Below the pieces are notes generated by a model, which was given only the letters and a program-made list of their open reading frames with translations, ran no database searches and had not been told where the DNA came from. Below, piece after piece: positions 46,997 through 56,041 of a stretch of DNA of 64,000 nt. The stretch comes from Deltaproteobacteria bacterium (GTDB lineage: Bacteria > Desulfobacterota > Desulfobacteria > Desulfobacterales > B30-G6), in assembly GCA_022340465.1 (NCBI GenBank), contig JAJDNW010000024.1, positions 59,988 to 123,987 on the forward strand, written 5' to 3'. Position 1 is the first letter of the stretch; each line of letters starts with the position of its first letter. A program made the translations under genes and the position numbers.

Positions 46997-47437
46997 TCAG
47001 TGCACCCGGCTTTTCTGGCAATTCCTGCAGATCCCGTCGATGCGTATCTCCACCTTGTCGATGCGCCCCGGAAAGTTTTTCCACAGGGGGTCGGTGTCGA
47101 CGTTGAGCATTTCCGGGCTCAGGCAGTCCATTTGCCCGCACACCTTGCAGTAAAAATGCGGGTGGGGCCGGTGGTGGTCGTTCGGGGCCAGTCCGTAGTA
47201 GAAGGCACGGCCGCCGGTGCTGATGCGGTCCACCAGGCCGTGGTCGACCAGGAGGTCGAGGATGCGGTAGACGGTCACACGGTTGATCGTGCTGCTGCGT
47301 TTCAGGGTTTTGTAGATGTCACCCGCGGAAAGGGGGAAGCCGTTGTTTCCCACCACCTCCAGGACACGCATCCGGTTGGTGCTGGCTTCCAGATTGGCTG
47401 CCGTCAGGAGGTTTTCGTAATTACATTGGTGGCACAT
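46997..47437 (-). CDS. Fur-family metal-responsive repressor (probable Zur)
   Basis: A 146-residue regulator. The winged helix contains LSAGDIYKTLKRSSTINRVTVYRIL. The dimer domain has HHRPHPHFYCKVCGQMDCL and CRNCQKSRVH, giving the two CxxC pairs of the structural zinc site. The unusual N-terminus MCHQCNYE adds another CxxC. It is last in the zinc-uptake operon, 8 bases after znuB, so zinc-dependent repression of that operon is the simplest reading. Confidence 0.88.
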   Translation of the reverse strand: MCHQCNYENLLTAANLEASTNRMRVLEVVGNNGFPLSAGDIYKTLKRSSTINRVTVYRILDLLVDHGLVDRISTGGRAFYYGLAPNDHHRPHPHFYCKVCGQMDCLSPEMLNVDTDPLWKNFPGRIDKVEIRIDGICRNCQKSRVH

Positions 47438-47445
47438 AGGGTGCG

Positions 47446-48264
47446 CTATCCTTTTTTTTTGCGCAGGCGGATCCGATCGATCAGCAGCGACAGGAAAAAA
47501 GCGACGCCGGAAACCATGATGATCGCAGCGCCTGAAGTGAGGTCGTAGCGGTACGCAAGCCAGAGGCCAGCGACGGTGAACACGGCCCCGAGGGCACTGG
47601 AGGCCACCATCATTTGAAACAGGGATCGGGCGTGTCTCTCCACAATGAACGGGGGTATGGTCAACAGGGCGATCACCAGGATCAGGCCGACCACCTGGAT
47701 CACCAGGACGATGGTGACGGCCAGCATACCGATCAGACCGAAATAGAGCCTTTTTACCGGAACCCCCCTGATGCGCGCAAATTCCTCGTCATAGGACATG
47801 GCCAACAGGCCCTGGTAGTGATAGGACACCAGGATCGTCATTATGATGCCGACGATCAGCATGGTGAAAAGGTCCGATGTCGGAACCGTGAGGATGCTGC
47901 CGAACAGGTAGCTCATCAGGTCCACATGATAGCCCGGCGACAGGTCCACCATGATGATGCCGAAGGCCATTCCCAGCGCCCAGACGACGCCGATGATCGT
48001 GTCGGCACGGTGCTTGAGCGTGTGGCTGATGGCCGCCATCAGCATGGCGGCACCCAGTGAGAAACCGACGGCGCCCGGCAGGTAGGGCCAGCCGAAGTAG
48101 AGGGACAGCCCGATACCGCCGTAGGATGCATGCGCGATGCCGCCGGATAAAAACACGATGCGATTGACCACCACCAGGGTGCCCATGATGCCGCAGATGA
48201 TGCTTGCCAGAAGGCCGGCCGCCAGGGCATTGCGCATGAAATCCATTTGAAGGGCTTCAACCAT
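47446..48264 (-). CDS. znuB: Zinc-type ABC transporter permease
   Basis: A 272-residue permease of the ABC-3 family with eight or nine helices. Landmarks: VVVNRIVFLSGGIAHASYGGIG near residues 35-56 and EEFARIRGVPVKRLYFGLI, the coupling region. The start at 48264 (MVEALQMDF) is set by the gagga site; it overlaps the ATPase gene's stop by a few bases. Specificity for zinc over manganese is inferred from ZnuA and the regulator. Confidence 0.88.
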   Translation of the reverse strand: MVEALQMDFMRNALAAGLLASIICGIMGTLVVVNRIVFLSGGIAHASYGGIGLSLYFGWPYLPGAVGFSLGAAMLMAAISHTLKHRADTIIGVVWALGMAFGIIMVDLSPGYHVDLMSYLFGSILTVPTSDLFTMLIVGIIMTILVSYHYQGLLAMSYDEEFARIRGVPVKRLYFGLIGMLAVTIVLVIQVVGLILVIALLTIPPFIVERHARSLFQMMVASSALGAVFTVAGLWLAYRYDLTSGAAIIMVSGVAFFLSLLIDRIRLRKKKG

Positions 48265-49036
48265 CGGTCTTTTCCTCATGGTCCATCAGCACCCGGTGGG
48301 GCAGGCCGTGTGCCACCAATTCCACGGGGCAGACCTCTTCCACGGTGCAGGGGTACATGGTTTCCAGCATATCACCGGTAATTTCGGGTTGGTTGTGATG
48401 GTGCAGGCGTTTGTTGACGCAGGCCACGGACTTTACATAGCGGGAGACCACCAATAGATCGTGGCTAACGATCATGATGGTAATCTCCCTGTTGAGTTCG
48501 CTGAGAAGCCGGTAAAAATCCGCCTGACCCCTGGTGTCGATGCTGGTGGTGGGCTCGTCCAGCAGAAGCAGCTTGGGGCGGGTCACCAGGGCGCGGGCAA
48601 TGAACACGCGCTGCCGCTGGCCGCCCGAAAGCAAACCGATTTTCCGGTCGGCATACGCTGCCATCTCCATTTGATCGAGGGCCTCCAGCGCCTTGCGGCG
48701 GTTTGCGGACTGCAGCGGCCGGCGGTTCATCGGGTCAAGCGTGCCCATCAGGACCACGTCCAGGGCCGTAATGGGAAAGGTGGCGTTTATCTGGAAATCC
48801 TGGGGTACGTATCCGATGCGCGCCGCCGCCTTTCTGGGATGCATGCCATCGACGCTGACAGTGCCCCTGTCAGGCTTCAGCAGACCCAGGATCAGTTTTA
48901 AAAGGGTCGTCTTGCCCCCACCGTTGGGACCGATAACGGCCATGAAATCGGGCTGCCGTATGGAAAGGTTCACGTCCTGCAGCACGAGGTCTCCGTTGTA
49001 GGCAAAGTCGAGGTCTTTGATTTCGACAATAGGCAT
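48257..49036 (-). CDS. znuC: Zinc-type ABC transporter ATP-binding protein
   Basis: A 259-residue ATPase. Walker [10 protein letters not shown], signature [16 protein letters not shown], Walker [13 protein letters not shown], switch His in VSHDLLVV. The ATG at 49036 has ggagg 5 bases ahead. A C-terminal His/Cys stretch ([24 protein letters not shown]) may bind metal. It follows znuA after a 331-base spacer. Confidence 0.88.
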   Translation of the reverse strand: MPIVEIKDLDFAYNGDLVLQDVNLSIRQPDFMAVIGPNGGGKTTLLKLILGLLKPDRGTVSVDGMHPRKAAARIGYVPQDFQINATFPITALDVVLMGTLDPMNRRPLQSANRRKALEALDQMEMAAYADRKIGLLSGGQRQRVFIARALVTRPKLLLLDEPTTSIDTRGQADFYRLLSELNREITIMIVSHDLLVVSRYVKSVACVNKRLHHHNQPEITGDMLETMYPCTVEEVCPVELVAHGLPHRVLMDHEEKTDG

Positions 49037-49116
49037 TGTGCCTCCATTCATTAGAATCGGTCACGATATCTTTTAACAAGCTGTATAACGGATATAAAAT
49101 CCTAAGCTGAGCGTTT

Positions 49117-49185
49117 CAAATTTTAAGAATGATAAAAATATAAATGTCTTCAATGGATTATATCTGTTTGAATTCTTAAAATTTG
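49117..49185. repeat. AT-rich 14-bp inverted repeat in the znuA-znuC spacer
   Basis: caaattttaagaat at 49117-49130 and its exact complement at 49172-49185, separated by 41 bases. It lies in the middle of the 331-base spacer 49037-49367, which otherwise shows no gene. It could be a regulator site, a processing site or a remnant of an element. Confidence 0.55.
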
Positions 49186-49367
49186 GAACCCTCCGGGATT
49201 TCCGGCTTCACCGCACCTGCGGCGTCAAATGTCATCTCGCATAGACCACTATAGCGAAAAGACATTTTTCTTGCATCTGCGGCAAACCCGAAAATCGCTA
49301 AGTTTAGGAAAACATAAGTCATTGAACAAGAGGCGTGCTTTTGTGTGCTTCTAATGTGTATGAAAAT

Positions 49368-50264
49368 TTATTTTAAAGCCTCGATAAATTTTGTTGCCAC
49401 CCTGCGAAGATTTTCCAGCCAGTCATCGGACAACGGATCGGCAAAGACTATCTGGCCGCCGATTTCCCGGGCAACGAGTCCGGCACTTTTGGTGGAAAAC
49501 TGGGGCTGAACAAAAATGACAAGGATTCCGTCTTTCCTGGCATTTTCGATAAGCGCTTTCAAATGGGCGGGTTTGGGCGACTTGCCTTCGATTTCGATGG
49601 GCACCTGCTCGAGTCCGTAAGCCTGGGCAAAATATCCCCAGGATGGGTGGAAAACCATAAACTTGAGACCCTGCCTGCCTGCAAAATCCTTTTTCAGTTC
49701 GTCGTCCAGAGCGTCGATTCGCGCTGCAAATGCCTGGAAGTTGTCGGCAAAGATGCCCGCGTGTTGCGGGTCGGCCTCCTGAAGCGCCGTCAGTATGGTG
49801 CGGGCCTGGACCTTCACCAACGGCGGCGATAACCAGATGTGCGGGTCTAAACCGGCATGCTCCCAATCCTCTTTTTCGTGGCGCTTTCCCGTTTCATTTT
49901 CATGGCCATGAACCGCCATGACAAGCTTTTCGATGCCGTAATCCGTATGGACCACTTTCATACCGGGGTTGGTGGCGGCAATTTTTTGCAACCAGGCGCT
50001 TTCGAAGGGTACACCAATGGCGAAATAGATCCTCGCCTGTGAAAGGGCGGCCATCTGTCTGGGTTTGGGCTCGTACGTGGCCGGGTTGGCGCCCGGTCGG
50101 ACCATGATCTGAACATCCACCAGGTCCCTGCCAATTTGTTGCACGAAATATTTCTGCGGCAGGATGCTGGCAAACACGGGAAGCCTGCCGGCGGCGGCGC
50201 TGTTAGTTGAAAGTAATGATATTAAGGTAAAAATTATCGTAATCAGTTTTGTCGAATCGATCAC
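49368..50264 (-). CDS. znuA: Zinc-type ABC transporter substrate-binding protein
   Basis: A 298-residue cluster-A binding protein. The GTG start at 50264 is chosen because a G-rich ribosome-binding site precedes it and the next residues form a signal peptide (LITIIFTLISLLSTNSAAAG). A His/acid-rich loop HGHENETGKRHEKEDWEHAG is followed by LDPHIWLSP, the usual metal ligand motif. Further ligands are likely in FMVFHPSWGYFA. It captures Zn2+ in the periplasm. Confidence 0.88.
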   Translation of the reverse strand: MIDSTKLITIIFTLISLLSTNSAAAGRLPVFASILPQKYFVQQIGRDLVDVQIMVRPGANPATYEPKPRQMAALSQARIYFAIGVPFESAWLQKIAATNPGMKVVHTDYGIEKLVMAVHGHENETGKRHEKEDWEHAGLDPHIWLSPPLVKVQARTILTALQEADPQHAGIFADNFQAFAARIDALDDELKKDFAGRQGLKFMVFHPSWGYFAQAYGLEQVPIEIEGKSPKPAHLKALIENARKDGILVIFVQPQFSTKSAGLVAREIGGQIVFADPLSDDWLENLRRVATKFIEALK

Positions 50265-50306
50265 TGCACCCCCCCCTGATGGGTGGCAACGGCTTTTAGA
50301 CGCATA

Positions 50307-50321
50307 TGCAAATATATTGCA
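50307..50321. promoter_or_regulatory. Candidate Zur/Fur-type operator upstream of znuA
   Basis: tgcaaatatattgca: 5-bp arms TGCAA and TTGCA with a 5-base AT centre, 43 bases upstream of the znuA start. The position fits a repressor site for the Fur-family gene of the operon. The rest of the divergent spacer 50265-50536 shows no gene. Confidence 0.4.
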
Positions 50322-50536
50322 CGGAAGCGGAAGATGCAACACGGCTAACGCGAATTTTAACCGGTCATTATTTTCAATCGAAGCGGTATGGCGACCATCG
50401 ATGAAGCGCTAACGCGTAAGTTGTACCGGAGATTCCGATAGATTTCGACATTAATATCGGAATATCCAGTTTGACAGATCGAAAAAAGCTATATATTTAG
50501 GGCCACGGTATTCAAAACACCCAAACGAGGTCTTTC

Positions 50537-50998
50537 ATGTTGCATTGGATCTACAAATTGCTGCGCTGGGCGCTGGGCGCTCTTTTCATCTATGCCGGAG
50601 GCACCAAGCTGCTGGAACCGCAGGTTTTTTCCGTCTTGATCGGGGCATACGGCATCCTTCCCGAGGTGTTGCTTGCGCCGGCGGCGATCCTGCTTCCGAT
50701 CCTGGAGGTTGCGGCCGGCTTGGGGATCCTTTTTGACATTCGCGGCAGCCTGGCGGCGATCGCAGGTTTGCTGATGGTGTTCATGACCGTGCTGGGCTAC
50801 GGCATCTGGATGGGACTGGACGTGGATTGCGGTTGCTTCGGAACGGAAGACCCGGAAGCCAAAGCGTTTCATGGGCTCCGCGAGGCTCTGTTTCGTGACA
50901 TCGCCATGATGGCCGGCGTCATATGCATCTACGCTTGGCGCCGGTTTCAAGCCATAGAGCCGCAGAAAATCATGGCCGGCAATCGTTACACAAGATAA
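50537..50998 (+). CDS. DoxX/MauE-family membrane protein
   Basis: A 153-residue protein with four helices. The motif LFIYAGGTKLLEP near residues 17-29 and VDCGCFG in a loop near residues 96-102 are typical of the MauE/DoxX-like group, where the Cys pair may take part in thiol redox chemistry. It is first in a four-gene operon with a rhodanese, a C_GCAxxG_C_C protein and YedF, all linked to sulfur or selenium handling. Confidence 0.85.
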   Translation: MLHWIYKLLRWALGALFIYAGGTKLLEPQVFSVLIGAYGILPEVLLAPAAILLPILEVAAGLGILFDIRGSLAAIAGLLMVFMTVLGYGIWMGLDVDCGCFGTEDPEAKAFHGLREALFRDIAMMAGVICIYAWRRFQAIEPQKIMAGNRYTR

Positions 50999-51014
50999 AA
51001 AAGGAGAAAAAACA

Positions 51015-51551
51015 ATGCGAATGGGTAGAACAACGGTGAGTGTGGTGCTGATCATCGGTCTCTTGTTGGGTCTGACGGTCCCGGCATCAGCCTGGATGGA
51101 CAGCAAGTTTGAAAGAGAGCTGCAAAAGGAGACCGGTGCGGTCAAGCTGGTTCGGGAGGTTCAGCGCGGCGGCTACGATCTGGTTACCACTGCTGAGCTC
51201 AAAGCATGGGTCGATGCCGGAAAAGAGATCCTCATCGTGGACACCATGCCTTACGAGGCCAGCTACAAAAAGCAACATGTACCCGGTGCAGCCCAATTCC
51301 TGTTTCCTATCCCGGAGATGGAAGCGTGGGACACCAAGGAGACCGACGGCAGGACCCAGGCTGAATTTGAAAAACTTCTGGGCAGTGATAAAGATAAATT
51401 GATCGTTATTTATTGCGGTTTTGTGAAGTGCACCCGCAGCCACAACGGTGCGGCCTGGGCCGTCAGGTTGGGCTATAAAAACGTTTATCGCTATTCCGGC
51501 GGCATTTTTGCCTGGAAGGGTGCCGACTATCCCGTTGAAAAGGCGGAATAG
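51015..51551 (+). CDS. Exported rhodanese-domain protein
   Basis: A 178-residue protein with a signal peptide (cleavage near PASAWM). The rhodanese core reads ILIVDTMPYEASYKKQHVPG, then the active-site region IYCGFVKCTRSHNGA, which holds two cysteines and is slightly longer than the classic CxxGxRS loop. It closes with YRYSGGIFAWKGADYPVE. The likely role is periplasmic persulfide transfer. It lies 16 bases after the DoxX-type gene and 18 bases before the next. Confidence 0.87.
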   Translation: MRMGRTTVSVVLIIGLLLGLTVPASAWMDSKFERELQKETGAVKLVREVQRGGYDLVTTAELKAWVDAGKEILIVDTMPYEASYKKQHVPGAAQFLFPIPEMEAWDTKETDGRTQAEFEKLLGSDKDKLIVIYCGFVKCTRSHNGAAWAVRLGYKNVYRYSGGIFAWKGADYPVEKAE

Positions 51552-51569
51552 GTTCACGCAACGGTTGAT

Positions 51570-52145
51570 ATGATGTCTAAATGGTTGGACGAGAACAACC
51601 CCCGGGCCGAGACATTGGTCAAAGCCATCGGCAGGCGGGCTGGCAACCTGTACCTGACCCGGCAGCTGTTGTGCACGGAAGCGGTTCTGATAACCCTGAA
51701 CAAGGCTTTCGACGGGGGCCTGAGTGAATCCCAGGCATTGACCATGGCGGCTCCCTTCAGCATAGCGATGGGAGAAAGCGGGTGCCTTTGCGGTGCGCTG
51801 AGCGGCGCGGTGCTGGCGTGCGGTCTGTTTGTCGGCAAAGGCCGGCCCTATCTCCACCGCAAGGAGATGCGCCGGAGTGCGCGGCAGCTTCACGATGCAT
51901 TCAAAGCGGCCAACGGCGCCACCTGCTGCCGGGTGCTTTCCCGCAGTGTCAGGCACGATGAAAAGGCGCATTTCCAGCAGTGCGCCCGGTTGACGGAAGC
52001 CGCGGCCACCATTGCGGCACGGCTGATTCTGTACCGGCGGCCCGATCTGATGGAAGCGACAGACAACGCATTTCTCCACAGGCGAGACCACTGGATCAAT
52101 GTCTTGACAATACGACTTCGACATTGGTTTTCCATTAAAAAGTAG
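51570..52145 (+). CDS. C_GCAxxG_C_C-family putative redox protein (Cys form)
   Basis: A 191-residue protein with the family's cysteines: Cys35 (RQLLCTEAVL), Cys72 and Cys74 (GESGCLCGALSG), a CC pair in GATCCRVLS, and Cys in FQQCARLTEAAA. The family is predicted to be redox active and often sits beside transporter or thiol genes. This member keeps Cys35 where the second family member in the window has UGA. It is third in the DoxX-rhodanese-YedF operon. Confidence 0.85.
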   Translation: MMSKWLDENNPRAETLVKAIGRRAGNLYLTRQLLCTEAVLITLNKAFDGGLSESQALTMAAPFSIAMGESGCLCGALSGAVLACGLFVGKGRPYLHRKEMRRSARQLHDAFKAANGATCCRVLSRSVRHDEKAHFQQCARLTEAAATIAARLILYRRPDLMEATDNAFLHRRDHWINVLTIRLRHWFSIKK

Positions 52146-52225
52146 AGGGCATCTTGAACATATCCTCTCAATGAAGCGCCGACGCTCTACGAGAGAAAGA
52201 TGGCGTGCACAACCAGGAGGTAAGC

Positions 52226-52825
52226 ATGGTAAAAGAGATCGATGCGCGCGGACTGTCCTGCCCGGCGCCCGTTTTGCAGACCAGGGCTGCCCTGCAGGAT
52301 GATCCTGCCAGCAGCGTTACGGTAGTCGTCGACAATGCCGCTTCTCAGGAGAACGTCCGGCGGTTCCTGGAGTCACAGGGATTTGAAACCATGCTCGAAC
52401 AAAAGGGCGATGATTACCTGGTGGTCGGTAAAAGCGCGGCAAGAGCGGCGGAACCGTCCGACACGGCGCGTCAGCCGGAAACGGAAACGCAAAAGATTAT
52501 GGTCATGTGTGCCACCGACCGCATGGGATACGGTGACGATGCGCTCGGGATCAAGCTGATGGTCAACTATCTGAAAACCCTTTCCGAGATGGGACCGGAG
52601 CTGTGGCGCCTGGTATTCGTGAACAACGGTGTCAAGCTGACAATAGACGGTTCCGAGGTTCTCCCCGATCTGCAAAACTACGAGAAGAACGGCCTCAAGA
52701 TCATGGTGTGCGGCACCTGCCTGGATCATTTCAATCTGCTGGAAAAGAAAAAGGTCGGCGAGACGACCAACATGCTGGACATCGTTACGGCCATGCAGCT
52801 GGCCGACAAGGTCATCAACATTTAA
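52226..52825 (+). CDS. yedF: Sulfurtransferase-like selenium metabolism protein YedF
   Basis: A 199-residue protein. Residues 1-75 are a TusA/SirA domain with the sulfur-carrying Cys12 in DARGLSCPAPVLQTR. Residues 95-199 are a DsrE-like domain (MCATDRMGYGDDALGIKLM, IMVCGTCLDHFNLLE). This two-domain plan is that of YedF, found in selenium-using bacteria and proposed to carry selenium or sulfur. The ATG at 52226 has a perfect aggagg site. It ends the operon. Confidence 0.9.
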   Translation: MVKEIDARGLSCPAPVLQTRAALQDDPASSVTVVVDNAASQENVRRFLESQGFETMLEQKGDDYLVVGKSAARAAEPSDTARQPETETQKIMVMCATDRMGYGDDALGIKLMVNYLKTLSEMGPELWRLVFVNNGVKLTIDGSEVLPDLQNYEKNGLKIMVCGTCLDHFNLLEKKKVGETTNMLDIVTAMQLADKVINI

Positions 52826-53016
52826 GATGGCATGTTGAGAAAGCCTGCCGTTTTTCAATCCCGCCTGACAGGGTCGAACGGGTTGAGTACGGATGGTTGC
52901 CGATCGATCGTTGACAAATGCCGGTGGTCGGACTACTATATGGTCAACGGTATCTGAAGATACGGGTTGCCCTAAAAGGGTGTCGATCTAAAAAAAGCGC
53001 TAAATTTGAGAAAAAG

Positions 53017-53069
53017 CCACGAAGGCTGTGGGCTCTTTGGAAACGAGCCCTGGGCTTCGTGGTTTTTTT
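53017..53069 (+). terminator. Strong terminator/attenuator before the metal-chelate importer
   Basis: An 8-bp outer stem (ccacgaag with cttcgtgg, 53017-53024 and 53055-53062) and a 6-bp inner stem (gggctc with gagccc, 53030-53035 and 53045-53050), followed by seven T. It ends only 15 bases before the start of the binding-protein gene, so it may be an attenuator for that operon as well as the end of the yedF transcript. Confidence 0.8.
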
Positions 53070-53084
53070 ATGGCGGAGGGAAAC

Positions 53085-54197
53085 ATGCAGAAACGGTTTG
53101 GGGCCGTGATGTCGGCCTTTTTTTTACTGGTGATTGGCACCGGCGGATTTGCCGCCGAAGCGGAGCGCACGGTCGTGGATGCCGCCGGCCGGACGGTAAC
53201 GGTACCGAATCCGGTGAAACGGGTCATTTGTTCCGGCCCCGGGGCGCTGCGGCTTTTGACCTATCTCGCGGGACAAGACCTGGTGGTCGCGGTGGACGAC
53301 ATCGAAACCGGCCGCCGTCGTTTTGACGCCAGGCCCTATGCCCTGGCAACCCCTGCCTATAAAGAGCTACCCGTTTTCGGCGAGTTTCGCGGTTTTGACA
53401 ACCCGGAGCGGATTCTTTCGCTGGCAAAACCGCCGCAGGTCATCTTCAAAACCTATCCAGGCATGGGCCACGATCCCGTGGAACTTCAGGAGAAGACCGG
53501 CATCCCCACGGTGATCCTCGAGTACGGCAACCTCAGCACGCATCGGGTGCGGCTGTTTGAGAGCCTGCGCTCGATAGGCGCCGTCATCGATAGCCGTATC
53601 AGAGCCGAAGCGGTTATCGATTTTTTCGATGCCGCCATCGAAGATCTCAAGCGGCGTACGGAAAAGATTCCCCCATCCGAAAAAATGACCTGCTATGTGG
53701 GAGGGATCGCGTTCAAGGGCCCCCACGGATTCAGGTCCACCGAACCCGGTTACCCGCCGTTTATGTTCGTGAATGCGGCCAACGTGGCGTCCGGTCCTTC
53801 CCGGCCGAAAAAGGCCTCGCAACAGGTCACCATCGCCAAGGAACAGTTGCTGACCTGGGACCCGGACGTGCTGTTTCTGGACCTTGCGACCCTGCAGCTG
53901 GAAGGCGAGGCTTCCGGCTACTGGGAGATTCGCAACGATCAGGCCTTCAAATCTCTTACGGCGGTTCGGGAAGGCAGGGTTTACGGCGTGTTGCCCTACA
54001 ACTGGTACACTAAAAATTTCGGCTCTATTCTGGCAAATGCCTATTTTATCGGCAAGGTTCTCTATCCCGAGCAATTCGAGGATGTGGACCCTGCTGCCAA
54101 GGCAGACGACATTTATACCTTTCTGGTCGGTGCACCTGTTTTCAGAGAGATGAGCGCGTTATTCGGGAACATGGCGTTCAAAGCGATCGGGGAGTAG
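53085..54197 (+). CDS. Metal-chelate (BtuF/FepB-type) ABC binding protein
   Basis: A 370-residue periplasmic binding protein. A signal peptide (residues 1-22) is followed by ERTVVDAAGRTVTVPNPVKR, the typical opening of the vitamin B12/siderophore family, and DLVVAVDDIE. The ATG at 53085 follows ggaggg. Ligands in the family include Fe-siderophores, cobalamin, haem, molybdate and tungstate; the FmdE gene in the operon favours a molybdenum, tungsten or related metal role, but this is inference. Confidence 0.87.
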   Translation: MQKRFGAVMSAFFLLVIGTGGFAAEAERTVVDAAGRTVTVPNPVKRVICSGPGALRLLTYLAGQDLVVAVDDIETGRRRFDARPYALATPAYKELPVFGEFRGFDNPERILSLAKPPQVIFKTYPGMGHDPVELQEKTGIPTVILEYGNLSTHRVRLFESLRSIGAVIDSRIRAEAVIDFFDAAIEDLKRRTEKIPPSEKMTCYVGGIAFKGPHGFRSTEPGYPPFMFVNAANVASGPSRPKKASQQVTIAKEQLLTWDPDVLFLDLATLQLEGEASGYWEIRNDQAFKSLTAVREGRVYGVLPYNWYTKNFGSILANAYFIGKVLYPEQFEDVDPAAKADDIYTFLVGAPVFREMSALFGNMAFKAIGE

Positions 54198-54200
54198 GGC

Positions 54201-55271
54201 ATGCATCTGGCAAACGGACGGGTTTCGCGGAACTACAAGCGTTATATTCACTTCAAGCTGGGCTTTATGGGCGCCGCCCTGCTGCTGCTTTGTCTGGGAA
54301 TCACGATATCCATTTTTCTGGGGGCGGCGGGCATCCCATTTCCCACAGTCGCTAAGACACTTTTGGGTATCAGCGTATCCAAGCGGTTTGACATGATTGT
54401 CTGGAATATCCGTTTGCCTCAGGCACTGGCGGCGGTTACTGCCGGTGCCGGTCTGGCCGTGGCCGGCGGCGCCATGCAGTCGATTCTTCGCAATCCCTTG
54501 GGATCGCCCTTTACCCTGGGAATTTCCCAGGCGGCGGCCTTTGGGGCGGCTTTTGCGGTCATGATGCTGGGGGGCGGGGTGATGCAGAGCACCCAGATCG
54601 GATCGGTGACAGTATCCAACCCCTACCTCACAACGCTGACGGCCTATGTTTGCAGCATGCTGGCTGCCGGTGTCATTATTCTGGTTTCGAGATTGCGCGG
54701 TGCGACCCCGGAAGTCATGGTCCTCACGGGGGTGGCCCTGGGGACCCTCTTTACGGCCGGTACCATGTTTTTACAGTACTTTGCGGATGACGTCCAGCTG
54801 GCCGCCATGATTTTCTGGACATTCGGCGATGTGGCGCGCGCCAGTTGGGCGGAACTGGGGCTGCTGGCTCTGGTTACCGGAATCGGTTCAGTCTACCTGC
54901 TCTATCACAGCTGGGATTACAATGCCATCGATGCCGGCGATGAAACTGCCAAGGGTCTCGGTGTTCGTGTAGAACGCGTGCGCATGGTCGGTATGCTGAT
55001 GGCGTCGCTGATAACGGCGGTTATCGTCTCCTTTCTGGGTATCATCGGGTTCGTGGGGCTCGTGGTTCCGCACATGGTCCGGCGCATTATCGGCGGGGAC
55101 AACCGCTTTCTCATGCCGGCTACGATTATTTGCGGAGCGCTGATGCTGCTGCTGTCGGACACAGTCGCCCGGTTGATACTGGCGCCGCACGTGCTGCCCG
55201 TTTCCGTCCTGACGGCATTTTTAGGGGCACCGGCATTCATCTATCTGATCGTGCGGGGAGGGCGCAGATGA
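54201..55271 (+). CDS. Metal-chelate ABC transporter permease (FecCD/BtuC type)
   Basis: A 356-residue permease with ten predicted helices. Landmarks: NIRLPQALAAVTAGAGLAVAG, LRNPLGSPFTLGISQAAAFG, and FLGIIGFVGLVVPHMVRRII, the coupling region. It starts 3 bases after the binding-protein stop and overlaps the ATPase gene by ATGA. Confidence 0.92.
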   Translation: MHLANGRVSRNYKRYIHFKLGFMGAALLLLCLGITISIFLGAAGIPFPTVAKTLLGISVSKRFDMIVWNIRLPQALAAVTAGAGLAVAGGAMQSILRNPLGSPFTLGISQAAAFGAAFAVMMLGGGVMQSTQIGSVTVSNPYLTTLTAYVCSMLAAGVIILVSRLRGATPEVMVLTGVALGTLFTAGTMFLQYFADDVQLAAMIFWTFGDVARASWAELGLLALVTGIGSVYLLYHSWDYNAIDAGDETAKGLGVRVERVRMVGMLMASLITAVIVSFLGIIGFVGLVVPHMVRRIIGGDNRFLMPATIICGALMLLLSDTVARLILAPHVLPVSVLTAFLGAPAFIYLIVRGGRR

Positions 55272-56041
55272 TTCTGAAAGTAGCGGATCTCGCGTTTAGC
55301 TACAACAGCCACGACGTGCTGAAGGACATCACTTTTCGGCTGGCTCCGGGAGAGCTTCTGGCTGTGTTGGGACCCAACGGTGCCGGCAAGACCACCCTGC
55401 TCAAATGCATCAACGCCATCCATCGCCCCAAAAAGGGAACGGTAACCGTAGACGGCAGGGAGGTCGGCAAGCTCTCTCCCCCGGCGATTGCCCGTAAGGT
55501 AGGCTACGTGGCCCAGCACAACGAGCCGTCTCGGATGACTGCATTCGACGCCGTCCTCATGGGGCGACGGCCCCACGTGCGCTGGGGGGTTACCCGGCAG
55601 GATCTGGAAAAGGTGGATGCCGCCCTTAAACGACTGGGCCTCAAGGCGTTGTCCATGCGCTACATCGATCAGATGAGCGGCGGGGAACTGCAAAAAATCG
55701 CCATTGCCCGCGCCCTGGTGCAGGAACCCCGGCTGATGCTTCTGGACGAGCCCACGGCCAGCCTGGACCTCAAGAACCAGGTCGAGATCCTGCGCATGGT
55801 CCACCGAGTGGTCAGGGGGCATCATGTGGCGGCGGTGATGACGCTGCACGATTTGAACCTGGCGTTGCGCTGGGCCGACAAATGCATATTTTTAAAAGAT
55901 GGTCGGATCTTTTATGCCGGTTCGCCGCTGACGGTCGATGCAAAGCTCATCGAAACGGTCTACGGTTTGCCGGTGAATGTTTATCACCAGGGAGGCCGCC
56001 TGATGGTGGTCCCCAGAGAAAAAGGATTGGAGCAAGATTGA
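55268..56041 (+). CDS. Metal-chelate ABC transporter ATP-binding protein
   Basis: A 257-residue ATPase. Walker [11 protein letters not shown]-loop VAQHNEP, signature [15 protein letters not shown], Walker [14 protein letters not shown] and switch His in LHDLNLAL. Its stop codon shares one base with the FmdE start. Confidence 0.92.
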   Translation: MILKVADLAFSYNSHDVLKDITFRLAPGELLAVLGPNGAGKTTLLKCINAIHRPKKGTVTVDGREVGKLSPPAIARKVGYVAQHNEPSRMTAFDAVLMGRRPHVRWGVTRQDLEKVDAALKRLGLKALSMRYIDQMSGGELQKIAIARALVQEPRLMLLDEPTASLDLKNQVEILRMVHRVVRGHHVAAVMTLHDLNLALRWADKCIFLKDGRIFYAGSPLTVDAKLIETVYGLPVNVYHQGGRLMVVPREKGLEQD

